Part shown: in pieces, positions 8,376 to 15,193 of the stretch | Layout of the letters: every line of letters starts with the position of its first letter | How positions within the stretch are numbered: the stretch's first letter is position 1 | Made by a program: the position numbers and the translations under genes | Notes under the pieces: model-generated | Seen by the model: the letters and a program-made list of their open reading frames with translations, nothing else | Database searches by the model: none | Told to the model about the DNA's origin: nothing | Assembly (NCBI RefSeq): GCF_001580015.1 | Contig: NZ_LSZQ01000050.1 | Coordinates: 1 to 38,256, forward strand | Source: Cephaloticoccus primus | Lineage (GTDB): Bacteria; Verrucomicrobiota; Verrucomicrobiia; Opitutales; Opitutaceae | Direction of reading: 5' to 3' | Length of the DNA stretch: 38,256 nt

Positions 8376-9036
8376 AGTCGGAAATCCGAAAACCCCTCAA
8401 AATCCCCTGCCACCAGCCCGCCCGCTTTCGGCGAGAGCTGCCGCAGCGACGCAGCGCCCGAGGCAAGCAGCCCGCTCGTAAAACCGATCCGGCAACAAGC
8501 GCACATGCGCGGCGCAGCGCGGACTAAAAGATCAGGCGGGACATTCATAAAATGCGCCACGCTGCGCGACACACGCCCACCCTCAAGCGAAAGCTCGGGA
8601 AAACCTGTCCCCTCCATGCCTCAGCCGAGGCGACAACGATTCCTCGCCAAGTAGAAGGGGCGGGCGACGTGAACAAAACCACTCAAAGGCCCCGCTATTT
8701 TTTCTTCGCAACAGGCCTGGAAAGTTTGGCCACCAACGCGGCAGGGGCGCTCGGGCGCAGCAACTCACGCCCTTTCGCGTGAACTATTTGCGGCCCAAAT
8801 TTGAGCGGCTCGCCCTTCTTGTGGATGGGCCCATCAGATTGGTTGGTTTGCCAGTCATACACGAAGACCGGCCCTCCCCCACATCCACGAGCTTTCCCTC
8901 TTTCGCCCGCCAACACCGGCTCATCAGAGTAACACGGTCGAAAGCACGTACGGATAGCGCGTGAGTGGAAGGAATACCTCTTCTCCCACAAAATGGGCGT
9001 GTGTGCGCGGGACGGATTGTTAGCGTCGGCGATCTC
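8376..9036. other. 661-bp region between MATE and FKBP genes
   Basis: No recognised gene. It contains a possible 55-codon minus-strand ORF (8695-8862, listed separately) and a minus-strand frame (8372-8617) whose stop overlaps the MATE start as ATGA but whose product looks compositionally random. Promoters for the divergent FKBP gene and for the MATE gene should lie here; no convincing -35/-10 pair was found. Confidence 0.5.
8695..8862 (-). CDS. Possible small protein, 55 residues, GTG start
   Basis: The frame begins GTG-TAT-GAC with GGGGGAGGG ten bases before it, a strong Shine-Dalgarno match, and ends in a lysine tail (VAKKK). The product (VYDWQTNQSDGPIHKKGEP at the N-terminus) is hydrophilic and basic, with no recognised domain. 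The frame stays open far upstream through the FKBP gene on the opposite strand, so openness alone is not evidence. Support is limited to the ribosome site and the protein-like composition. Confidence 0.3.
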   Translation of the reverse strand: MYDWQTNQSDGPIHKKGEPLKFGPQIVHAKGRELLRPSAPAALVAKLSRPVAKKK

Positions 9037-9594
9037 ATGCGGAATTTTGCAGTACCCGTTCTCCTCGGCCTCAGTTTGCTCGCGATTGCGATTGTCGTGC
9101 GCTATGGGCTCCTCGCCCGAGCCAATCCCGGGCGCCCGATTAACAGCGCCATGCGCCAAGCCCTCGAAGGCTCGGGCCAGATGGAGCTCAGCGCCGAGGA
9201 TACCCTGCTCGTCGATTCCCAATTCCCCGGGAAGCACACGCAAAAATCGGGGCTCATGTACGTGCCCCGCGCAGCGGGCAAGGGCCCCACGCCCGATGTC
9301 GGTGACGAGCTGGTCGTCCACTACGAGGGCCGCCTCCTCGAAGGCAGCGTCTTCGACAGCTCGCGCGCCGCACACGGCGACCAACCCGGGCAGCCCCTGC
9401 GCTTCCGCGTGGGCCTGGGCCAAGTCATCAAAGGCTGGGACGAGGCCTTCCTCAACATGCGCGCGGGTGACAAGCGCACCCTCATCATCCCCTACTGGCT
9501 CGCCTACGGCGTACAGGGCCGTCCCCCGCGCATCCCGCCCCGCGCCACGCTCATTTTTGACGTCGAGCTGCTGGAAATCCACCACGGCAAATAA
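9037..9594 (+). CDS. FKBP-type peptidyl-prolyl cis-trans isomerase, membrane-anchored
   Basis: A 185-residue protein: an N-terminal hydrophobic anchor (MRNFAVPVLLGLSLLAIAI) and a C-terminal FKBP domain (about 80-182). The domain shows VGDELVVHYEGRLLEGSVFDSS, FRVGLGQVIKGWDEAFLNM and YGVQGRPPRIPPRATLIFDVELLEI, the conserved FKBP core and active-site residues. It would catalyse proline isomerisation during folding of periplasmic proteins. The ATG at 9037 is preferred over an in-frame ATG at 8965 because it begins directly with the membrane anchor. It is alone on the plus strand and converges with the metalloprotease gene. Confidence 0.92.
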   Translation: MRNFAVPVLLGLSLLAIAIVVRYGLLARANPGRPINSAMRQALEGSGQMELSAEDTLLVDSQFPGKHTQKSGLMYVPRAAGKGPTPDVGDELVVHYEGRLLEGSVFDSSRAAHGDQPGQPLRFRVGLGQVIKGWDEAFLNMRAGDKRTLIIPYWLAYGVQGRPPRIPPRATLIFDVELLEIHHGK

Positions 9595-9707
9595 CTACCA
9601 CGCCAAAGCTCACCGGCGGGGCGCACACATATCGGGCCGCACGCGTATGTTTCCCACTCGCCTGCGGGCCCGGTGGCTGACCGCGCAACAGCGGACGACG
9701 CGCAGTA

Positions 9708-9747
9708 GGCAGCCTTAGCTCCCGAGCAAGAGGCTGCCGTTTTGTTT
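9708..9747 (+). terminator. Possible terminator of the FKBP gene
   Basis: GGCAGCCT (9708-9715) pairs with AGGCTGCC (9731-9738) around a 15-nt loop and is followed by the T-rich GTTTTGTTT. It overlaps the last codons of the convergent metalloprotease gene. Confidence 0.45.
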
Positions 9748-10677
9748 GAGCCAACTTTCGGCGCGTTCCCACTCGGGACAAACCACGGCCACCTGCGCCC
9801 AAAATCGGGCCGAGTGGTTCATCTCCCGCAGGTGCATCAACTCGTGGTAGATGATGTAGTCGCGCACGAAGTCCGGCGTCTGCACCAGCCGCCAGTTCAG
9901 CGAAATCGTCCCCCGGCCGGAACACGAACCCCAGCGCGAGCGTTGATCGCGCACGACCACGCGCGCGAGCCGCACGGCGGGCTTCATTACTCTGGGCGCC
10001 GATTCAACCTCGCTCAAAACCTGCTGGGCGCGGACCGCGAGCTCGCTCGTGCGCAGTGGGAGCTCCGCCCGCGCGAGCCGCGCGAAATGCGCCTCAAGGG
10101 TCGGGCGCAAGTCGCCATCGAGCCGCGCTACGCGAAACAGCTCGCCTCCCAAGCTCACCTGCACGCGCCACTTCGCCCCGCCGAGCTCAGCCGCTGTCGC
10201 TGCCCGGATTTCCTCAAAAACGCCGCGCCAGAGTACTGCGGTGCCAAGCGTCCAAATCCGGTCAGCCTGGGGACGCTGCGCCTGCCGTTGGCGCGCGCGC
10301 TCAAGCCACTGTGCGTGCTGCGCGGCAAATTGCTCCGCGGCGCGTTGGGAGCCGCGCGCAGGGATTGTCACAAGGGCCGTACCGTCGCGCCGCAGCGTAA
10401 GCCGGTAATGCCGCGCTCGGGCGCTGCGTTGGAAAACAAGCGGAGCAGGTGCGCTGGCTCGGGCAAGCCCCATCCCCGGACTCGCAGGCGCAACGGGATT
10501 CGGAGGGATTTCACTGACTTCCCCACATTCAACGCGCTCGCCTTTATCCGGCGGCTCAGAAAATGCGCCGGGAGCGAGCGGAGGCGGCGCGAGTGGCTGC
10601 TGCCACAGCTCGAACAAGTCGCCCTGGATGGCCTCAGGGAGAGCGTCTGTGGGGCCCTTATCTCCAGGCGACGACAT
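9715..10677 (-). CDS. YgjP-like zinc metalloprotease (DUF45, SprT-like)
   Basis: A 320-residue protein. The C-terminal half is the YgjP/DUF45 domain: QRSRWGSCSGRGTISLNWRL (244-263), the zinc motif HELMH (278-282) and the downstream ligand in MNHSARFW (His288). E. coli YgjP is a poorly defined M48-related metallopeptidase-like protein. The first 75 residues are Pro/Ala/Glu-rich and probably disordered. The gene starts 6 bp after the metallophosphoesterase stop, so the two are likely one operon. Confidence 0.88.
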   Translation of the reverse strand: MSSPGDKGPTDALPEAIQGDLFELWQQPLAPPPLAPGAFSEPPDKGERVECGEVSEIPPNPVAPASPGMGLARASAPAPLVFQRSARARHYRLTLRRDGTALVTIPARGSQRAAEQFAAQHAQWLERARQRQAQRPQADRIWTLGTAVLWRGVFEEIRAATAAELGGAKWRVQVSLGGELFRVARLDGDLRPTLEAHFARLARAELPLRTSELAVRAQQVLSEVESAPRVMKPAVRLARVVVRDQRSRWGSCSGRGTISLNWRLVQTPDFVRDYIIYHELMHLREMNHSARFWAQVAVVCPEWERAESWLKQNGSLLLGS

Positions 10678-10683
10678 GGGCGC

Positions 10684-11133
10684 TCAGATAGAAACCTGCT
10701 CCCAGCGCGTCAACTGCCCGCCCTCAACTTCCAGCCAGGCGAAGCCCGCACGCGAGCCACCACGCGGCTGCGATGCACTGCCCGGGCTCAGCCAACGCCG
10801 CCCGCCGAGCATCTCATCGCGCGGGTAGTGCAGGTGGCCGTGCAAGACGACTTGCGCGTTTCGCGGCACCTCGCGGGGATGCGGCGGGATATGCGTGAGG
10901 TAAAAAACGACGCCCTCGCGCTCAAGCGTGCAGCTCAGCGGCCAGCGCAGCTCCCAGTCGCAGTTTCCCCGAATGACAACGAGCGGTACCCCGAGCTGCT
11001 CACACTCCACTAAACCGGATGGCTCGCACACATCGCCCAGGTGCCAGATCTCGTCTGCCCTGCCCACCACGAAACGCTCCGCAAAGCCCGGCGGAAACCG
11101 GTCGTGAGTGTCGGAGAAAACTGCGATTCGCAT
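10684..11133 (-). CDS. YfcE/MJ0936-type metallophosphoesterase
   Basis: A 149-residue calcineurin-like phosphoesterase. MRIAVFSDTHDR supplies the first metal ligands (D-x-H), WHLGDV the bridging Asp, RGNCDWE the GN[CH]D motif, and VLHGHLHYPR the final GHxH ligands. Homologues cleave phosphodiesters using Mn2+ or similar; the physiological substrate is unknown. It is cotranscribed with the YgjP-like gene downstream (6-bp gap) and divergent from the membrane-protein gene at 11228. All but the last few codons belong to a duplicated block whose second copy, at 12941-13073, is a remnant. Confidence 0.9.
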   Translation of the reverse strand: MRIAVFSDTHDRFPPGFAERFVVGRADEIWHLGDVCEPSGLVECEQLGVPLVVIRGNCDWELRWPLSCTLEREGVVFYLTHIPPHPREVPRNAQVVLHGHLHYPRDEMLGGRRWLSPGSASQPRGGSRAGFAWLEVEGGQLTRWEQVSI

Positions 11134-12940
11134 AGGGAAATGAGCTTGGATGTGGACTTTGACGATACGAACTCAAGCCTGCTCAAGAAAGTAACGATCA
11201 ATGTAAAGCCCGCCTCCTGATTCAAAGATGCCCGCCTCCTCTGCGAACAAAGCCACCTCCTCCGACTCAAAGGAAAAGCCCTTCCCGCTACGATTAGTCT
11301 TTCTAGCCGCACTGGCTCCTGCACTCTTGGGTGTTTTCTGCGCGGGCTTCATCGCGCCACCGATGCTCAGCCCCGATACTGCCAATGGCCTCTTCGCTTG
11401 GCATAACTTTGTAGAAGGAGGTACCTGGAATACGATTCGTACAGTCGATCCCGCGAATATTGCACAAAGCGTGGAGTACCCAGTTTCATGGTGGGCACCT
11501 GGGCAATATGTCCCTCTCGGGCTGCTGCACTCAGCGGGACTCCGGCTCGGGACCGGGATAATTATCATCTCAACAATCAGTATTCTAATTTTTGGTTTAG
11601 GAGTCGCTGCCCTCGCACACGTCATGAAGGCGCCCCAACGCACACTCCCGTGGATTACTCTATCCGCCTGTGCCTCCTACTACATGCTATACCCATTTGG
11701 CTTCTTCATAGGGGGCGAGGTGGCTCAAATTACCGTTTGGCCTTGGGCCATCTTCACCGCATGGACGCTGCGCAAGCGCACGGCAGCACTTATTATCATA
11801 CTCTCTTCCATTCTGCTCATCGGTGCCTTTGGGAAACATTCCTTTGCGATATACGCACTGACAATCCTCGCTTTTCTTTGGGCCGAAGCATTCCGTGACT
11901 CAGCCAAACTAGGAATGCTCCGGACTCTATGGGGCAGGCTGTGGTCAACAACACTCACCCTCTGTGCAGTGGGAGTGCTATTTCTTCTGGGGCGCTACAT
12001 TCTGATAGATACCAGTCATACACCGGGAACCTTAGGCATAACGCCACATGGCTTCCTTGAATCCTGGGGATATAGCTTTTGTGGGCCGCTCCTCGGGGTA
12101 TCGGGAGTAGATAGAACCCTCGGTTATATTTCCTACCAATTCTTCACAATAAAAGGTGAAGACCTATGGGTAAGCCTGGGTACCTTACTTAGCGTGCTCA
12201 CCCTCCCAACCCTATACCTCTACGGTTGGTTGATTTCGAGAAAATCACCCATAGAAAGACTTACGGGCAGCGTCGCATTAACGGCTGGAGTAATATTTTT
12301 CATTCTTTTATGGAGAGGTGGAGCAATAAGCCTGGAGAGCCGCCACTACCAACCCGCTGCTATACTTTTCCTGCTAGTATTAGGAGCGCGAGCCTTGGAG
12401 AAGAATCGGGTGATCTCCATAGGCTCCCGTATATTACTCTCATGGGTGGTCTTGTTCGGCTGTGGCACGCTAATTCAGCGTCATATCAAAATGAGGTCAC
12501 CTCAATCAGCCAGTTACTCCAACCAAACAGAGAGGCTAACCTTGGGCAATATGCCGAAATCGGTGCAGGAATCACTGGAGGGACTGGCTAGCCTGGATCA
12601 TTCGCTCATCGTTATAGATACTCCTGCGCAAGGGAATGCGCTATATAAACTCCGCCACCCGACGACCCGTTTTCTACTGGTAGATAACGAAACCGAGTAC
12701 ACGAGTGACAACGAGCGCTATGGGCGGGTGCCGCGGCTGGTGATCGCACTGCAAAACAGGGAAGTCGATAAATCCCGGGCCAAGCAACTGCGCGAGAGTT
12801 TCAGGGATTATCGTGAGGACGAATGGTCGAGCCACGAGCTGGATGGCTGGGTCATCTGGCAAGCCGGAGATGCGGTGGCAGTAACCACAAACCCCAGCCA
12901 AAGCTGACAGGGGCCCGACTGGACACGCTCAAAGCAAGGG
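10695..12940. repeat. Tandem duplication, unit A (phosphoesterase + membrane protein)
   Basis: Unit A begins at CCTGCTCCC (10695), inside the phosphoesterase 3' end, and runs through the membrane-protein gene to 12940. The same nonamer recurs at 12941, the start of unit B, and again at 14894, right after unit B, with the tenth base A shared by the outer two. This is the pattern left by unequal recombination or slippage between short direct repeats flanking an ancestral single unit. Confidence 0.85.
11228..12907 (+). CDS. Polytopic membrane protein, GT-C-like, tandem paralogue A
   Basis: A 559-residue protein with about eleven predicted membrane helices (first about 22-42) and a soluble C-terminal region (about 430-559). 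The first outer loop has SPDTANGLFAWHNFVEGGTW (acidic Asp50) and VSWWAPGQYVPLGLL, a layout like GT-C glycosyltransferases, but I do not recognise a named family. FGKHSFAIYAL and SRHYQPAAIL are other motifs shared with paralogue B. The start is supported by the paralogue, which aligns from residue about 17 with a similar short hydrophilic leader. It is divergent from the phosphoesterase gene (94-bp gap). Base composition is lower in GC than its neighbours. Function is inferred only as an envelope-associated membrane enzyme. Confidence 0.7.
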   Translation: MPASSANKATSSDSKEKPFPLRLVFLAALAPALLGVFCAGFIAPPMLSPDTANGLFAWHNFVEGGTWNTIRTVDPANIAQSVEYPVSWWAPGQYVPLGLLHSAGLRLGTGIIIISTISILIFGLGVAALAHVMKAPQRTLPWITLSACASYYMLYPFGFFIGGEVAQITVWPWAIFTAWTLRKRTAALIIILSSILLIGAFGKHSFAIYALTILAFLWAEAFRDSAKLGMLRTLWGRLWSTTLTLCAVGVLFLLGRYILIDTSHTPGTLGITPHGFLESWGYSFCGPLLGVSGVDRTLGYISYQFFTIKGEDLWVSLGTLLSVLTLPTLYLYGWLISRKSPIERLTGSVALTAGVIFFILLWRGGAISLESRHYQPAAILFLLVLGARALEKNRVISIGSRILLSWVVLFGCGTLIQRHIKMRSPQSASYSNQTERLTLGNMPKSVQESLEGLASLDHSLIVIDTPAQGNALYKLRHPTTRFLLVDNETEYTSDNERYGRVPRLVIALQNREVDKSRAKQLRESFRDYREDEWSSHELDGWVIWQAGDAVAVTTNPSQS

Positions 12941-13073
12941 CCTGCTCCCTAGCGCGTCTACTGCCCGCCCTCAACCTCCAGCCAGGCGAAGCCCGCACGC
13001 GAGCCACCACGAAACGCTCCGCCAAGCCCGGCGGAAACCGGTCGTGAGTGTCGGAGAAAACTACGATTCGCAT
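12941..13073 (-). pseudogene. Collapsed second copy of the metallophosphoesterase gene
   Basis: The remnant keeps the first 22 or so codons (MRIVVFSDTHDRFPPG...) and the last 23 or so codons of the gene at 10684-11133. They are joined at CCACCACG (13004-13011), which occurs twice in the intact gene (10757-10764 and 11064-11071), so the missing 307 bp fit a deletion between 8-bp repeats. One extra T in the tail shifts the frame as well. All metal ligands after the first motif are lost. Confidence 0.88.
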
Positions 13074-13184
13074 AGGAAATCAGCTTGGATGTGGACGTAT
13101 GACAGTATGGACTGAAGGTTTCTTATATCCAGCGCTCTCCAGCACAGGATCAACACAAAGCCCCCATTCGCACCCTAGCAACAC

Positions 13185-14861
13185 ATGCCCCCTTTCCCTG
13201 CCACCGAAGCGCTGCCCGTGCTCCAGTCAAAAGAGCCCTTCCCGCTACGATTAGTCTTTCTGGCGGCACTCGTACCCACGCTCTTGGGCGTTTTTTGCGC
13301 AACCTTCATTGCCCCTCCAATGCTCAGCTCCGATACCTCTGTCGGACTATTCACATGGTATAATTTCATGGAGGGTGGGACTTGGAATTCAGTTCGCACA
13401 GTTGATCCCAGTAATATTGCACAAAGCATGGAGTATCCAGCCGCTTGGTGGTCTCCCGGACAATATGTTCCTCTCGGGCTGCTTCACTCAGCAGGAGTTC
13501 GCTTAGGTACTGCGATTACTATTATCTCCGCAGCAGGCACTCTGGCCCTCGGGTTAGGGGTCGCGGCCCTTGCATGGTCAATGCAAGCCCCTCGCCATAC
13601 ACTCCCGTGGATTACGCTCGCAGCTTGTGCCACTCACCATGCGTTTTATGCCTTCGGGTTCTTCTATGGGGGCGAGGTCGCTCAAGTTGCAGTTTGGCCT
13701 TGGGCTATATTTCTCGCATGGAGGCTGCGAAAACGCACCTTCCCACTTATTATAATACTCTCTACCATTCTCTTGATAGGTACTTTCGGAAAGCACTCTT
13801 TTGCCATATATGCGCTCTCAATACTCGCCTTCCTTTGGGTCGAGGCATTCCGTGACTCAGTCCAAAAAGGAATGCTCCGGACTCTATGGGGCAGGCTATG
13901 GTCAACAACACTCACCCTCTGTGCAGCAGGAATACTCTTTGCACTCGGGCGGCACTTCCTGATCGATACAAGTCATACGCCTGGGACTCAGGGAGTAGTC
14001 TCTCGCAGTTTCCTCGAGTCTTGGGGTTATAGTTTCTACGGCCCAATTCTTGGGCTATCAGGAATTGATAAAACTCTTGGATATGTTTCGTATCAGCTCC
14101 TCGGGATTAAAGGCGAAGATGTATGGAGTAACTCAGGACCGCTGCTCAGCTTACTATCGCCACTTGCCTTAGGCCTCTATTTCTGGCTGCTCTTGAAAAA
14201 AGCTCCTATGGAGCGACTTGCAGGGGTCGTCGCGCTTACAACAGGCGCTATATTCTTCCTCCTTCTATGGGCGGGAGGAGCGATAAGCCTGGATAGCCGC
14301 CACTACCAGCCGACAGCCATACTGCTCTTACTGGTAACAGGAGCCAAGATTCTAGACTCAAATCGAATTATTGCCATAGGCGCTCGCCTGTTACTAGGGT
14401 GGAGTATTCTTTTTGGCTGTGGCACAGTAATACAAAGACACATCAAGATGAGCTCACCCCTGTCAGACTCTTACAACAAGAGTGAAAATCTAACATTAGG
14501 AGATATGCCTCAACCTGTGCAAAATGAGTTGGGGAGGCTGGCAGGCCTGGATCATTCAGTCATTACCATGGAGAATTGGGCACACGGGAATGCGCTATAT
14601 AAACTCCGCCACCCGACGACCCATTTTCTACTGGTAGATAACGGAACTGAGTACACGAGTAACAACGAGCGCTATGGGCGGGTGCCGCGGCTGGTGATCG
14701 CACTGCAAAACAGGGAAGTCGATAAACCGCGGGCCAAGCAACTGCGCGAGAGTTTCAGGGATTATCGTGAAGACGAGTGGTCGAGCTACGAGCTGGATGG
14801 CTGGGTCATCTGGCAAGCCGGAGATGCGGTGGCAGTAACCACAAACCCCAGCCAAAGCTGA
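13185..14861 (+). CDS. Polytopic membrane protein, GT-C-like, tandem paralogue B
   Basis: A 558-residue paralogue of the protein at 11228-12907 with the same helix layout and motifs (SSDTSVGLFTWYNFMEGGTW, AAWWSPGQYVPLGLL, FGKHSFAIYAL, SRHYQPTAILLLL). Divergence is uneven: the N-terminal and middle parts differ at many positions, whereas the last 90 residues differ at only five. It stays fully open, so both copies seem to be under selection and may have different specificities. Its upstream region differs from that of paralogue A beyond about 13095, so the two could be regulated differently. No enzymatic activity can be assigned. Confidence 0.7.
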   Translation: MPPFPATEALPVLQSKEPFPLRLVFLAALVPTLLGVFCATFIAPPMLSSDTSVGLFTWYNFMEGGTWNSVRTVDPSNIAQSMEYPAAWWSPGQYVPLGLLHSAGVRLGTAITIISAAGTLALGLGVAALAWSMQAPRHTLPWITLAACATHHAFYAFGFFYGGEVAQVAVWPWAIFLAWRLRKRTFPLIIILSTILLIGTFGKHSFAIYALSILAFLWVEAFRDSVQKGMLRTLWGRLWSTTLTLCAAGILFALGRHFLIDTSHTPGTQGVVSRSFLESWGYSFYGPILGLSGIDKTLGYVSYQLLGIKGEDVWSNSGPLLSLLSPLALGLYFWLLLKKAPMERLAGVVALTTGAIFFLLLWAGGAISLDSRHYQPTAILLLLVTGAKILDSNRIIAIGARLLLGWSILFGCGTVIQRHIKMSSPLSDSYNKSENLTLGDMPQPVQNELGRLAGLDHSVITMENWAHGNALYKLRHPTTHFLLVDNGTEYTSNNERYGRVPRLVIALQNREVDKPRAKQLRESFRDYREDEWSSYELDGWVIWQAGDAVAVTTNPSQS

Positions 14862-15193
14862 CAGGGGCCCGGCTAGGACGCGCATGGCAAGGGCCTGCTC
14901 CCATTTATTGGGCCAATTACCCGTTAACCAAAAAAATCGGCCCAATGGGTTCCCACTCTGTTCGCGTCTTGGCCGAGCCCCTGACGAGCCGCCAACGAGC
15001 GGCTCGCCGAATAAAAGAGGATCTGCGACTCTCGCACTGCGAAAGGGGGAATGGCTTCGTTTGATCGGGGAGCCGTGCTTCGGCGGGGGCGCAGACCTGT
15101 TTTAGCGCCGAGGCCGATTCGCCAATCAAATGACAGGTGGCGCCCGCCACCCTGCCGGCCCGCGCAAGGCCGCCCCGTATCCGGATGTAGTCG
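14862..15193. other. 332-bp convergent intergenic region
   Basis: It holds the end of duplication unit B and the third CCTGCTCCCA (14894-14903), an inverted repeat ATTGGGCC/GGCCCAAT with a 24-nt loop (14907-14946), and a strong hairpin at 14985-15006. From 15007 to 15193 I see no gene or clear signal; the open frames are compositionally random. Confidence 0.6.
14985..15006. other. Intergenic GC hairpin with CAACGA loop
   Basis: CGAGCCGC (14985-14992) pairs perfectly with GCGGCTCG (14999-15006) around the loop CAACGA. No T tract follows on either strand, so it is not a classic terminator. The same loop occurs in the hairpin at 18579-18604, and a variant at 23738-23759. Confidence 0.6.

Larger units (their letters stand above)
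12941..14893. repeat. Tandem duplication, unit B
   Basis: Unit B contains the phosphoesterase remnant and the second membrane-protein gene, in the same order and orientation as unit A. Homology to unit A covers the leader of the phosphoesterase (to about 13095), most of the membrane gene, and about 35 bp after its stop (AAGCTGACAGGGGCCCG in both). Confidence 0.85.

Noticed and set aside
8372-8617. 81-codon minus-strand frame overlapping the MATE start as ATGA
   Set aside because: The overlap is suggestive of coupling, but the translated sequence shows no domain, hydrophobic segment or convincing start, so I left it out as a gene.
8695-9585. Long minus-strand frame opposite the FKBP gene
   Set aside because: It is the antisense shadow of a well-supported FKBP gene in GC-rich DNA; only its 3' end (8695-8862) lies in free space and is listed separately.
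9742-11013. 423-codon plus-strand frame opposite the metalloprotease and phosphoesterase genes
   Set aside because: Both opposite-strand genes have clear catalytic motifs; this frame has none.
14907-14946. Inverted repeat ATTGGGCC/GGCCCAAT as a terminator of the second membrane gene
   Set aside because: The 24-nt loop is long, the stem is short, and no T tract follows on the plus strand.
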